A DNA stretch of 23,578 nt from Hawksworthiomyces lignivorus (lineage: Eukaryota > Ascomycota > Sordariomycetes > Ophiostomatales > Ophiostomataceae), in assembly GCA_002917075.1 (NCBI GenBank), contig NTMA01000171.1:1-23578 (forward strand). Reading direction: 5' to 3'. The position numbers and the translations under genes were made by a program. The notes below the pieces were generated by a model. That model was not told where the DNA came from and made no database searches. It saw only the letters and a program-made list of their open reading frames with translations. Position 1 is the stretch's first letter. The number at the start of each line of letters is the position of its first letter. Positions 1-9,154 of this stretch are shown here, piece by piece.

Positions 1-34
1 GGGGGGTAAGAAAGGCAGGGAGAGGGAAACGCAC

Positions 35-219
35 ATCTGTCCGTTCCCCCACTGGACTTCTTCGACGACGTCGAGGCTGCTGTGGACGATGAACTGGTTT
101 AGGTGTCGGGCCTGGTCGGCGAACCGCGCCTGGCCGTCGCCTCCTTGCTTGGACGTGCCGAACTCATACTCGAAGAGCGGGTTGTCCTGGGTACCGACGA
201 TGACAAAGTAGTACGACAT
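35..219 (-). CDS. TRS20: TRAPP complex subunit Trs20 / sedlin (TRAPPC2), 5' exon only
   Basis: This is the first exon of the small longin-fold TRAPP subunit that acts in vesicle tethering at ER-Golgi and Golgi membranes. The start at 219 gives MSYYFVIVGTQDNPLFEYEF, the typical sedlin N-terminus (YFVIVG, DNPLFE). It is followed by RHLNQFIVHSSLDVVEEVQW, matching the conserved helix of the family. After GNGQ the frame turns into a hydrophobic non-sedlin tail, while the family continues with MYLK. A donor GTGCGT at 34-29 would split that Met codon (AT|G), so I end the exon at 35; the intron and the rest of the gene lie beyond the left edge. The gene is divergent from MRPL31, with about 760 bp between the two starts. 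Identity is strong; the donor is inferred. Confidence 0.85.
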
Positions 220-981
220 GGCGGGCGAGAGAAAGGTCCCGAAGAGGAGAAGACGGGAAAGGGGAGAAGGAGGCGGTAAAGAAACAAGCAAAAGCGGCCG
301 ATCCTCCCAGCGCAAAGAGCGGGCGCCGCTCTGCTGAGAGGCTGCTATTTGTCTAGAGCTGTCACCGACAGGCCTTTTAGAGGATTCGATGCGCTCCTCG
401 GTCCCTCAGTATCTATTGCAAATTGCGGCTCGTTGTCCGCTTCTTCTGTCGTCGACGCCTTCTCTTCTCAATAGACCAAGGTATGCGCAGCGCTTTGCCG
501 TCTCATTGGTATTATTATGGCAGCAGTTTCACTGAGGATTGGCCTGTCCGAGATACTTGCTTCAGCGAACCCACATTTTGATTTGCTGAAGATCACGTGT
601 ATTAATTAGTAGTGGGCACCAAGGTCCTCATAGGCAGCCTCGCCAACAAAGTAACTGCCATATGCCCTCAAGACATATTTCAGCTCATATAGCTGTATCG
701 TTTTGTGTTGTTTTAATTTACTTCTGAATGCACTCGATTAGCTTATTTTACTTGCTTTTCTTGGTACTTACCAGGAGAGCGCCGTTTTTAGAGTTTACGT
801 GGGCAGGGCTTCAAATGCATACAGTTTTGCTAGACCCGATAAAGCAACTTGATTGGCCAGAACTATGCTCTGCTCCACTACCTCGCAGTTATCTTAGCAT
901 TGAAAAAAATCGGCTGCCGAACTTGTGCTCCATCATCTGAAGACGACAACCAAGATCAGCCCATTCGCCGCCCAGCTCAGT
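220..981. other. Intergenic spacer, divergent promoter of TRS20 and MRPL31
   Basis: This 762 bp stretch separates two divergent starts and should hold both promoters and leaders. The reading frames that cross it are short and overlap MRPL31 in other frames. I see no clear TATA box, repeat or RNA gene; the part at about 530-730 is AT-rich. Confidence 0.6.
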
Positions 982-1474
982 ATGTTTGGTCTCGGTCCAT
1001 TTCGCATGACCAATCCCCTCAGCGGAGGTCTATTATGGTATGCATGCTCAACTCCGAGCTATGCTCGCATGAACCTGATTTCTCCCGCTTCGTCTGCTCA
1101 CGCATCTGTAGGAAAGTTCCATGGCGGCTGTCCCGCTTCCAGAAGTACCGCCAGCGCAAGCGGCTTCAGGCCGTCGACTCGGTCATCAACACGCTCGACT
1201 CGGCCCTCGCGAAGCAGGGCATGACGATGAACGCTCTGGAGCGGTGGAAGGCTGAGATGCCCACAGAGGCCGAGATGCTGCCGCGCGACAAGTACACCAT
1301 CTTTGACCGCAAAGTGAAGCGTTATCGCAAGGGCATTCATAGTACGTTTAGGGCCACCAAATCCACAAGATGCGAAGAGAGTGATCTAAGAGCTGACTCA
1401 ATTTTTTTCCCTCTTTTTTAGAGTTGCCAAAGTGGACAAGAGTGTCGCAGCGGATCAACCCTCCAGGTTACTAA
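982..1474 (+). CDS. MRPL31: Mitochondrial large ribosomal subunit protein mL60 (YmL31/Mrpl31)
   Basis: A small structural protein of the mitochondrial 54S ribosomal subunit. Three exons: 982-1037, 1112-1341 and 1422-1474. Introns are 1038-1111 (GTATGC...TAG, 74 nt) and 1342-1421 (GTACGT...TTTAG with GCTGAC, 80 nt). Splicing gives 112 residues and restores two split codons, TG|G (Trp) and A|AG (Lys). The product begins MFGLGPFRMTNPLSGGLLWK, then VPWRLSRFQKYRQRKRL, and ends KGIHKLPKWTRVSQRINPPG-Y. Yeast Mrpl31 has the same order: MFGPFK, GGLLWKIPWR, K.R.R.RL, DKYWTFD, YRKGIHKVPKWT. The DKYTIFDRK and YRKGIHK segments are near-diagnostic. Family assignment rests on remembered consensus. The gene converges on CBC2, and an AATAAA lies at 1637-1642. 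Confidence 0.9.
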
Positions 1475-1846
1475 ATGGAACGACGAGCTGCGGTGGGGGC
1501 CGGCATCGCGAACGAAGAAAACACGACGGCAAAGTCTTCGCATATTTCTCGCCTTTGGCGTTTGTTGGATGATGGCAGATATGCATGTTCTTTGATTTGG
1601 GCCAGTTTTGTACGATATTCGGAGATCTACGGTGTAAATAAAGAGAAGAAGCGAGCAAAAGGGATGGAACTACTCCTTTTTGGTCATGAGACCACGTTTG
1701 TATAAGAAATCAAAGAAAATAAACAGCCTTTTGAAATATTTTCATAATATACAAAGTCAAAGACTCCAAGAACCAGCAGCCTTCTCGGCTTATGTTGCTT
1801 TTGCCCGCACCTTGCTTCTCCCCCAGTTTCCATGCCATATCGTGCT
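1475..1846. other. Convergent 3' spacer between MRPL31 and CBC2
   Basis: This 372 bp spacer holds the 3' untranslated regions of two convergent genes. It has AATAAA at 1637-1642 on the plus strand and several A/T-rich stretches around 1700-1760. On the minus strand an AATAAA (1846-1851) overlaps the CBC2 stop codon. No gene is seen here. Confidence 0.6.
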
Positions 1847-2670
1847 TTATTGCATTTCGTCGAAATCGTCTGCGCTGCCGCGGCGATCACGATCGCGGTC
1901 ACGATCACGGTCACGGCCGCCTCGGTCTCGGTCTCCTCTGTCGCCCCGGTTGCGGTCCCGGTCACGCTGCTCGCGCTCGCGGCGTTCCCGCTCGCGGTCC
2001 CTCTCGCGGTCCTGCTCCATCTGGATAGCGCGGCCGAGGCCGCCGCGGCCCTCGTCGTAGTCGTCGCGGTACTCGTCGCGCACCTGGCCGCCGGACCTGC
2101 CGCGGCCGTATTGGCGCCCTTCTTCAAAACCGGGATCCAGGTCGGTGCGGATGATGCGCTCGTCCAGCTTGGTCCCGCCAATGTACTTCATGCAGTCAAG
2201 GGCATCCTGATGCGTGTAGTACTCGACAAAGCAGAAGCCGCAGGGCGTCTTGTTAAAGCGGTCCAGGCCCATGATGAGACGCTTGATCTCGCCGCATTTT
2301 GAGAAGAGCTCGTAGACCTGCTCTTCGGTGGTGTAGAAGGAGCTGAGTGACGCAAGAACATGGTCATTAGACAAGGTTCGCATGCAACACGCCACACGAA
2401 GAAAAGGCTATCCACTTACAGGTTTCCCACATAGAGGGTGGTCGCGTGCCTCAGCGGGCCTTCCGCAGCCTCGTCGCCGTCGTCGCCGTCACGGTGGTGG
2501 TGCCGGCGTTTCTAAAACAATGTCAAAGGTGAGCGATTGTGATGAACGCGAGAGAGGAGCAGAGCGCAGAGAAGGCCAGAACAAAGCAAAAACTCTACCT
2601 TGGCATTGAAGTAGGCACTTGGCCGGTCCAGCCGGTCTACTGTACTCCGGGGTTCGTGCGTAGCGGCCAT
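1847..2670 (-). CDS. CBC2: Nuclear cap-binding complex small subunit (CBP20)
   Basis: Binds the m7G cap of nuclear transcripts together with CBP80, acting in splicing, export and RNA decay. Exons: 2599-2670, 2420-2511 and 1847-2342. Introns: 2512-2598 (GTAGAG...TTTTAG) and 2343-2419 (GTAAGT...CTAAT...CTCAG). The product is 219 residues. It has one RRM, with RNP2 LYVGNL at 50-55 and RNP1 GFCFVEYY at 90-97, followed by the CBP20 signature [19 protein letters not shown]. Tyr51 corresponds to the human cap-stacking Tyr43, and Tyr20 in the N-terminal arm is a candidate for the second one. Past the RRM, about 60 residues form an Arg/Asp/Glu dipeptide-rich tail, so the protein is longer than the human form (about 156). 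It is divergent from NUP82. Identification is near certain. Confidence 0.95.
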
Positions 2671-3041
2671 TTTCTTCCGTGCACTGAACGCTGTCGTCGT
2701 CTCCGTCAACCAGAGAAAGCGAATAGAGGCTGATAGGTTTTGTAGGCGAAAGTGCAGTACTGCGCTAAGTAATGATATAGCGAGTTTTGGTGGCGCTGTC
2801 GCATTTTTTGGATCAAAAGTGGCTAGTGATAGCTTGAGCCACAATTTTTCAAGCGCGCGCTTCTGCGCTGGAGCGACGCGATCCTTCCCCCAAAGTAAGG
2901 CCGAAAGTGGCTGGTAAAAAAAAAAAATAATAGGACGAAGCCAAAGCAACCTCAACGTCTCCCTCACGATCATCTGGACCTACACTTGCACCACTTTTTC
3001 CCCCTGCACTTGTGTCAAGCTTATGTGCTGGGCAAGCGACG

Positions 3042-3048
3042 TATATAA
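3042..3048 (+). promoter_or_regulatory. TATA-like element upstream of NUP82
   Basis: TATATAA lies 166 bp before the NUP82 start codon, a plausible distance given a CT-rich leader in between. The motif is seen directly; promoter function is inference, and many fungal promoters lack a TATA box. Confidence 0.3.
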
Positions 3049-3137
3049 CAGATTAATTTTTCGAGTATTTAGTCTTCAATTTCTCTGTTCCAACACTGCG
3101 GTCTACAGGGGGGCATCTCGTTAATATCCCTTTTCTC

Positions 3138-3205
3138 GATTACCTCCTTTTCCTCCTCTCTTTCTATTCTCCTTTCTCTTCCTACCTCTTCTTCCCCGCT
3201 TCTCA
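3138..3205 (+). promoter_or_regulatory. Pyrimidine-rich tract before the NUP82 start (probable core promoter/leader)
   Basis: About 65 bp consist almost only of C and T, ending a few bases before the start codon at 3214. Such CT tracts commonly mark transcription start regions and leaders of expressed filamentous-fungal genes. This supports the chosen start of NUP82. Confidence 0.45.
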
Positions 3206-3213
3206 CATTCGCC

Positions 3214-6200
3214 ATGCCGAAGATAAGAGCTTTCACACCATCATGGCTGTCAACCGATTCTCCAGATGGCCGTGGTCTCTTTTCGCCGCAAGCACCGAGT
3301 GCCAAGAATCCATCGTTAACGGCATCAACCGCCAGCCCTCGTTCTTCCATATATGGCAGCCCGAAGAAGCAAGCTCCGCATGTTCCAGGTCCCCGGAGGA
3401 CTATCGCCCGGCGTGGGACGGAAGTCTTTGTTGCGAATGGGAAGGAAATCAAATGGGCTGATCTCGCCTCTATGAAAAGCGGCTGGGAGACCAAGCACGA
3501 AGGGCAGAGCAACGGCGCAGGCGCATCGCCAGCAAGACCAGCATACCGAGTACGTCCCCTCTTCCCGTATTTAGGGCTTCCTTTTTGCTAACGCATGTTT
3601 GCGACTCGTTGCTAGCTACTGAAACCACCAGTAGCCAGCGACATCAGGCAACTAGTCATGTCTCCTCAGGCCAACTATATGGCTATTCTGACCACACACA
3701 CCGTTCACATCTGCATCCTACCCGACCCGTCACATCTTATTGCGGCAGAAGATGCCGATGTTCCTCTCAAGACGCGTTATTTCACCCTCGGGCCTACCAC
3801 ACACGTCACTACGCGGCAACCAGTAGTCTCGGCATTATGGCATCCATTGGCAGTATATGGCTCTGCGATTGTCACAATCACCCGCGATGCCGTTGTCCGC
3901 CTCTGGGAGATCTCGCCTGTCGATCGTTGGTCATTCGATTCACCCTCTCTCTCTATTGACATAAAGAAACTCGCCGACGGCACATGGCTAGACCAGGACT
4001 TCAGCGCATCAGTCAACACCAACACAAGCTACTCCCCTGACTTCTTTGACATGGAAGTGACGGCGGCCTGCTTTGGCCCGCGCAGCTCCGGCGGCTGGTC
4101 CTCGATGACCCTGTACCTGGCCATGGTCGGCGGCGATGTCTACGCACTCTGCCCATTGCTGCCTAAGCGCTGGGCGCCGCCGCCGGCTCTGATCCCATCA
4201 CTCTCTGTTGCCATTGTCTCCAACTTGGCCGCCCTCGAGGACGATCCAGATGTCACGCCTCGAGCAAAGCAGCTGGCTCGCCAACAGCTGGAATGGATGT
4301 CTCATCTAGACAACCAGGAACCAACCATCGTCGATGCCCCTTCTTCAGCCGAAAACGACGTGCCCACAGAAATCTATACTCGGCCGTCACATCCCGGCGT
4401 TGTGCCGAGATTGCAGGGTCCTCTCGAGGTCGACTTGGACGATGAGTCGGATGATGAGGGTGAGACCGATGTCGACGAACTTTGCGATATCTTTGTCATT
4501 GGCGAAAAGGTGGACACAGCATTCCTCTCAGGTGGCGACGATGACGGTGACGAGCTGGCTTTCCGGGATTTCATTGATGATTCTGACCAGGAAGGGCTGT
4601 CGTTACCTGTCATCTGTCTGATCACAACTGGCGGGAAGCTGCACATTTGCCTGGATGTAGTTGGCATTGAGGCGCAATGGCTCCCGCAGCGCGGCCATCA
4701 TGCACACAAGAGCAGCCTAAGCGGCGGAGCAATAAACGGCCGGCCGTCTACGGCGGCGGCATTGGATGCAGACCAACAATCCTCGCGCCCTCTTCTCACA
4801 TTCCAAGTCGTGGACGTCGTCCGAGAATCAGAGAAACAACCCGATGGCTGGTGCACCTTTAGCCCTGATGTGACGTCGCGCTACTCTTTCTTCGTGACAC
4901 ACCCAGGTGGCATTACCAATATCTCTCTGTCGTCCTGGGTATTTCGACTTGAGCAGGAGCTGCAGGAGAGCACCGAAACCGGGGCGGATTTTCGTGTGCG
5001 CCAGCTTGTTACTGGTGAGAACACAACGCGCCAGCGGGTTTACACCCACTCACGACAAGAAGCTCTAGCTACCTGCACGGTGATGAGGGACCCAGACCTG
5101 GGCTATTTTCTCCTTTCAGCGACAGAGTACGCTCCTGTGGCGATTTGCTTTGAGTCGCCAGATGGCGACGATATAGGTGGGCTGGGCTCGGCATTTACGT
5201 CAACTCTACACTCCAATTTCCACTCAACAACTCGCTCTGCTACAGAAGAAGCTGAAGACAAAGCAGTGATGGCCCTAGACTTCTGGAAAGCTCGCCCTGC
5301 CTTTGAGGTGCCTCCCGAGCTGATGGCCCAGTCTGAATTGTCTCAAGCAAAGAGTATGCTATTTTCGAGCCGGTATCAGGTGCTACAATACCAAGAGGTG
5401 CGGCTCTCACCAGCAGCACTAGCCATCTTTACGAACGCCCATAAGTTGGTCGGTAAAGAGAGCGGACGGTTGAACCAGGCGGCCGCCCAGATGTTCACCA
5501 AACTCGAAGACCTGCCCATCCACTTACGCGAACAAGTCGAATCGGCTTACACCCTAAAGCGCCGGGTCGATATGATCGCCGGCGAGGACGAGGGAGGCGC
5601 TGCCAGTAGTGGGGGACAACAGGCTGGCGGTGAGGTGCAGCTAACTGACGACGTGCGGCTTCGGCAGCGCTTGCAAAATGCGCAAGACCGACAGAAGGAC
5701 TTGGCTACGCGTATGGAGCGGCTACGGCGGACGTTCCAGCAAGCCTCCGCGCGGCCGCTGAGCGACAAGGAGCGGACGTGGGCTCAAGAAGTGCGCGCAC
5801 TGGAAGTCAGCCTCAAAAAAGCGGACGCCCTGGCATCGTCGTCTTCGGCTGCAGGGAGCAGTCAGCCTGCAGCGCCCTCGCCGTCCAAGTCTGCCAACAG
5901 CAACAGTGACGTGGGCCTACGAGTCAAGCAGGTCCGTGGCGTGTGGGAAGACCTCTCCAAGCAGGCCGAGACGCTACTGCAGAAGACGAAGGTAGAACCG
6001 ACTAGCGGACCCGAGGACATTAAGTCATCTACGTCTTCTCTCTTGTCAGCCCGGAGCAACGGCACTCCGTCGCCTCCCCCAACCGCAGCCGCATCGCACC
6101 AGCTCAAAGTGCCGGCCGATGTGCGCAAGGCCAAGATGGCGCAGGTGACGAAGCTTCTGGAGCGCGAGACCGCAATGGTCGAGGCCGTGACGGAGCGGCT

Positions 6201-6228
6201 GCTGCGCTTGGGTTCTCTTTCATCGTGA
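3214..6228 (+). CDS. NUP82: Nucleoporin Nup82 (Nup88 family)
   Basis: A cytoplasmic-side nuclear pore component that, with Nup159 and Nsp1, anchors the mRNA export platform. Two exons, 3214-3549 and 3616-6228, flank a 66 nt intron with GTACGT, a perfect TGCTAAC and GCTAG. The product is 982 residues. The N-terminal half fits the family beta-propeller: GTEVFVANGKEIKWADL near residue 70, then DIRQLVMSPQANYMAILTTH, HICILPDPSHL and a WD-like VVRLWEIS. An acidic stretch rich in D/E lies at about 385-403. The C-terminal third, from about residue 740, is helical and predicted coiled coil (RLRQRLQNAQDRQKDLATRM at about 795; further helices to the end), with Ser/Ala-rich linkers. This is the part that assembles with Nup159 and Nsp1 in yeast. 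The start follows a CT-rich leader. Identification is by remembered fungal Nup82 consensus. Confidence 0.88.
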
Positions 6229-7612
6229 GAAGGGGGCAGGCAGATGGGTGTGAATGTAACAAAGAGAAAGATAAGGCGCTTTATGCAAACATTAGGAAGG
6301 ATTCATGAGCATTCTAAAAGCGGCTATGGACGCACATAACTAAAGGGCCGTGCTGCTGTGTGTATTGGGAATTTCTTGTAAGAGTACTATTTTGTGGAGA
6401 CATGAGCGAAAGAATAGCAATAATATACGTTTGAACGCATAAATGTTGTTGACTACACCCGACCTGCTAACATGGAAAATTCGCAATATGGGATCTTCCT
6501 TGGTAGCAATCTAAGAGATCTTTGCTCGCCTTGGTTGCTTGGTTTTTATTGTTCTTCTGTATGGCCAAATTTCTTTTTAGAGTTGGGTTTTGCGTGGAAT
6601 TGCTCAAAGTCTCTGCCTTCAGATCAAAAGGGAGAGAGGAGGGAGCATGCGGAAAGGGGGCGCGGTTGGTTCTCTTCTTTTTTCCTTATATAATACAGTG
6701 CACTTTTTCTAACTTCCTCTCCTAACAGATGTATATCTTCGTCCCATCTCCTTGCCCTACCTTGCCGTGATGTGCAGGGTGCAGGATATCTGTGGATCGA
6801 GAAATATGTTAGACTCTACTGGTTCTCAGAATTTAGAGAGGTAGATGTCTCAAACAGTAGATGCAGTCTCGTTTAGCTTTTAGCAATTGTCTTGTTAGAT
6901 ATAAGCCAACACTGCCTATCGACATCGTCTTGGTTATAGGGTTACTGTTATGTCCTAATTACTACATGGTGGAAGAGAGATGGGAGATTGCTGGATTTTT
7001 TTTTTTTTTTTTTAAAGGTATTAAGAGAACACACAGTATTTTTATCTTGGCATTTCTCGTCTCTAGGCTTTTGTCTTCTATTTTCCCCTTTTGCTTTCTA
7101 TTGCCGTTTAGATTCTTCTACATTTCATTTTGTTTATTTCTGAATGAAGTGAGGCCTATCACATAAGCTAGAACAAAAAGGAAGCATGAATGAACATTGT
7201 GTTGGTAGACTTTAAATGCAACCGCTCTCAAACTTTTTTTTTAGACGAAGTTTCTTTTTCTCCAGTACAAAAATACTTTGGAGATCGTCAGAAATGTCAG
7301 ATCTCTCCGCGAGAGATATCTCTTTCTACCAAGATATTATCTTGCATAAGTTGATTTTCGTGCATTCGTTTCCCTACGCATTCTTTAAAGCGGTTCTAAC
7401 AGTGTGATAGGAATATAATTTTCCTCTTTTTAGAAAGTATGCGCTTGGTCGTCCAGCAAGAGGATGACCTTTGTGTTCTTGTCATTTCATGATCATAGGA
7501 TGCTCAGGGAAAGTTTTCTTCTACAGGAAAGGGAAAGTTATCATACCAAGCGTCGATCGTCCACACAATCAGACGGATCTGCACTACGCTCCCCCGTCAC
7601 CGTTCGATCCTC
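6229..7612. other. AT-rich intergenic spacer downstream of NUP82
   Basis: No supported gene in this 1.4 kb. It holds the NUP82 3' end, an 18-T run at 6996-7013 and an 8-T run near 7233, and a TATA-like stretch near 6687. The frames at 6861-7166 and 7216-7407 code mostly for Phe/Leu translated from T-runs and match nothing I recognise. All three plus frames are open from about 7500 to 7610, so upstream exons of the next candidate could lie here, but I could not fix any. Confidence 0.5.
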
Positions 7613-8314
7613 ATGAGTGCTGTAGGGGAAACTATTCTACTCGCTGTGCAGCAGCTCCACATCGACTCGAGCTTTTCCATCGCGCTCCATCTTAAGCACA
7701 CATGTCATCAGGTGTACAGAGGAACCAGCCTTCCCCAAAGTTCATTTCCAGAAAAGAGCGCGGAGACGGCTGCTGCCTGCGCCACGATAAAGTACAGGCT
7801 CTGCCCTTGCACATTTTGTAAGTTTGACACTGTGGGCGAGAGAATAAAAATAGCAGCGAACAGGCCCGACAGTACACTTGCTCCCGGCATTGCCAAAAAT
7901 GGCGGTGACAAGACAGTCGCTGCCAATCCCTCAAACAGCAGCGAGGCCGAGACACCCATTATTACGATACTGGATACAAAAGATCAGAAGAACGATACGG
8001 GGAGCTACGGAGCCTCAATGCAAGGGTCGCCTACTTCGTCCGCGGCTGTAGACGAGGACATGGGTCGCGACCAGACATTGACGTTGACGAGAGGCACCTT
8101 CCGTCTCAAGAAGCCGATGTGTCTCGACAGCGCCAGTGGTTTATACACACATGCAAGAGTGGTGGCTGAGCTGTCTGATCGAGGAGATCGGAGCACCTCA
8201 CCAGATGACGAGAATCTCCAACATTGCGACAACGACGCGGATGAAGTTGTGGTTCACCAAATAGTCGAAGACTTGAAAATCACCGTGTCCTCCCGTAGTA
8301 TTGCATACAGATAA
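7613..8314 (+). CDS. Unrecognised hypothetical protein, possibly frameshifted or spliced at the 3' end
   Basis: I do not recognise this product. The frame is open from 7499 to the stop at 8314 (about 270 codons), far longer than expected by chance at this base composition; the first Met is at 7613 (233 residues). The N-terminal part is mixed helical (SAVGETILLAVQQLHIDSSF). A Cys cluster (CATIKYRLCPCTFCKF) follows, and the rest is Ser/Thr/Asp-rich and probably disordered. At 8299-8314 a neighbouring frame takes over and stays open to a stop at 8458-8460, with similar composition (LVKDLVARKASEKLSDG, NFEDITDISAILRNRSS). This could be a frameshift in a decaying gene or a missed intron ending at the AG of 8309-8310. 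A GTAAGT at 7818 could instead join an ATG at 7702 in another frame to this one through a 55 nt intron. The antisense frame is hydrophobic and is probably a shadow. Confidence 0.3.
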   Translation: MSAVGETILLAVQQLHIDSSFSIALHLKHTCHQVYRGTSLPQSSFPEKSAETAAACATIKYRLCPCTFCKFDTVGERIKIAANRPDSTLAPGIAKNGGDKTVAANPSNSSEAETPIITILDTKDQKNDTGSYGASMQGSPTSSAAVDEDMGRDQTLTLTRGTFRLKKPMCLDSASGLYTHARVVAELSDRGDRSTSPDDENLQHCDNDADEVVVHQIVEDLKITVSSRSIAYR

Positions 8315-8460
8315 GCTTGGTGAAGGACCTAGTGGCTAGAAAAGCAAGCGAGAAGTTAAGCGATGGCGTGTTACGGACTGATGGCACTAACAATATAGAC
8401 AATGATAATTTTGAGGACATCACTGATATCAGTGCAATTCTCAGAAATCGTAGCAGTTAG

Positions 8461-9154
8461 GAAGATGAGAGATGAAAAACGGAGATATCTTTCCTTTTTT
8501 GCACCCTTTTCTGTTAATAGGTCCATACAGCTACGCAATTAACCCTGATACTAGACTTAGAAAATTGTCTTGGTCTTGGCATCATATCCGGTTTATGCTG
8601 GCACAGTGAAGGGCCTACTCGATGGTGGTCACGCACCAAAACCCATAGCACAAGCCACAATAGCAATCAGTGAAGAAAATCTCGGAAGTAGTGGCTTAAT
8701 AGCATAGTGCCACATCTCTCAACTACGTTCCGTATGTTATTATATATGTCGAGTAATGTCAGTTCAGAATATAGAGAGTAGAACGCTAGAAAGTATACTT
8801 TGACACTAGCCGCTTTGTTTATCTATATACAAGATGATATGAAGCAATTCCGCTCTCCCGTCAACCTATCGTGGTAAATACGTCAAAAAGGAAAATCTGT
8901 AAACGGCTTGTCTATATCATAACAAAAACAAATAGATATGCAGGGAGATCCAATTCCTCTACTCTACTGCTCCTGCCCGCCTCTATGTGCATTCGGTATG
9001 TCCCTCTCGTCTTACGCTGTTTTCGTTACATCTTTTTCGTAGAAGTGCAAAGGGAAGTAAGAAAAATGATAACGCCGTCCCAATGCTCCTCCATTTTCTA
9101 CCTTCGTCTTTTGGTGACCTTCTCTGTACCAGCTCTCATTTGCACATTACCACC
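8461..9154. other. AT-rich spacer before the PIK1 3' end
   Basis: About 700 bp without a supported gene, containing the PIK1 3' untranslated region on the minus strand. It has several TATATA-type stretches (about 8740 and 8822) but no recognisable repeat or RNA gene. The short frames at 8871-9241 overlap each other in different frames and match nothing I know. Confidence 0.5.

Larger units (their letters stand above)
2671..3213. other. Divergent promoter region between CBC2 and NUP82
   Basis: A 543 bp spacer that must carry both promoters. It contains an A-run near 2916-2928, a TATA-like element at 3042-3048 and a pyrimidine-rich stretch immediately upstream of the NUP82 start. No convincing gene is present; the minus-strand frame across 2671-2973 is an unspliced extension of CBC2 exon 1 sequence. 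Confidence 0.6.

Noticed and set aside
1684..2302. Overlapping frames of about 80-165 codons on both strands
   Set aside because: They are out-of-frame or antisense readings of the Arg/Asp-rich end of CBC2.
6861..7166. Plus-strand frame with Phe-rich hydrophobic segments
   Set aside because: The Phe run is simply an 18-T homopolymer and the rest is T-rich spacer.
7596..7615. GTTCGATCC resembling a tRNA B-box
   Set aside because: The bases around it cannot form a T-arm stem and no matching A-box or acceptor stem is present.
7708..7959. Minus-strand hydrophobic frame (83 codons) that looks like a membrane protein
   Set aside because: It is the mirror of a hydrophilic plus-strand frame, short, with a stop soon upstream of its Met and no recognisable family.
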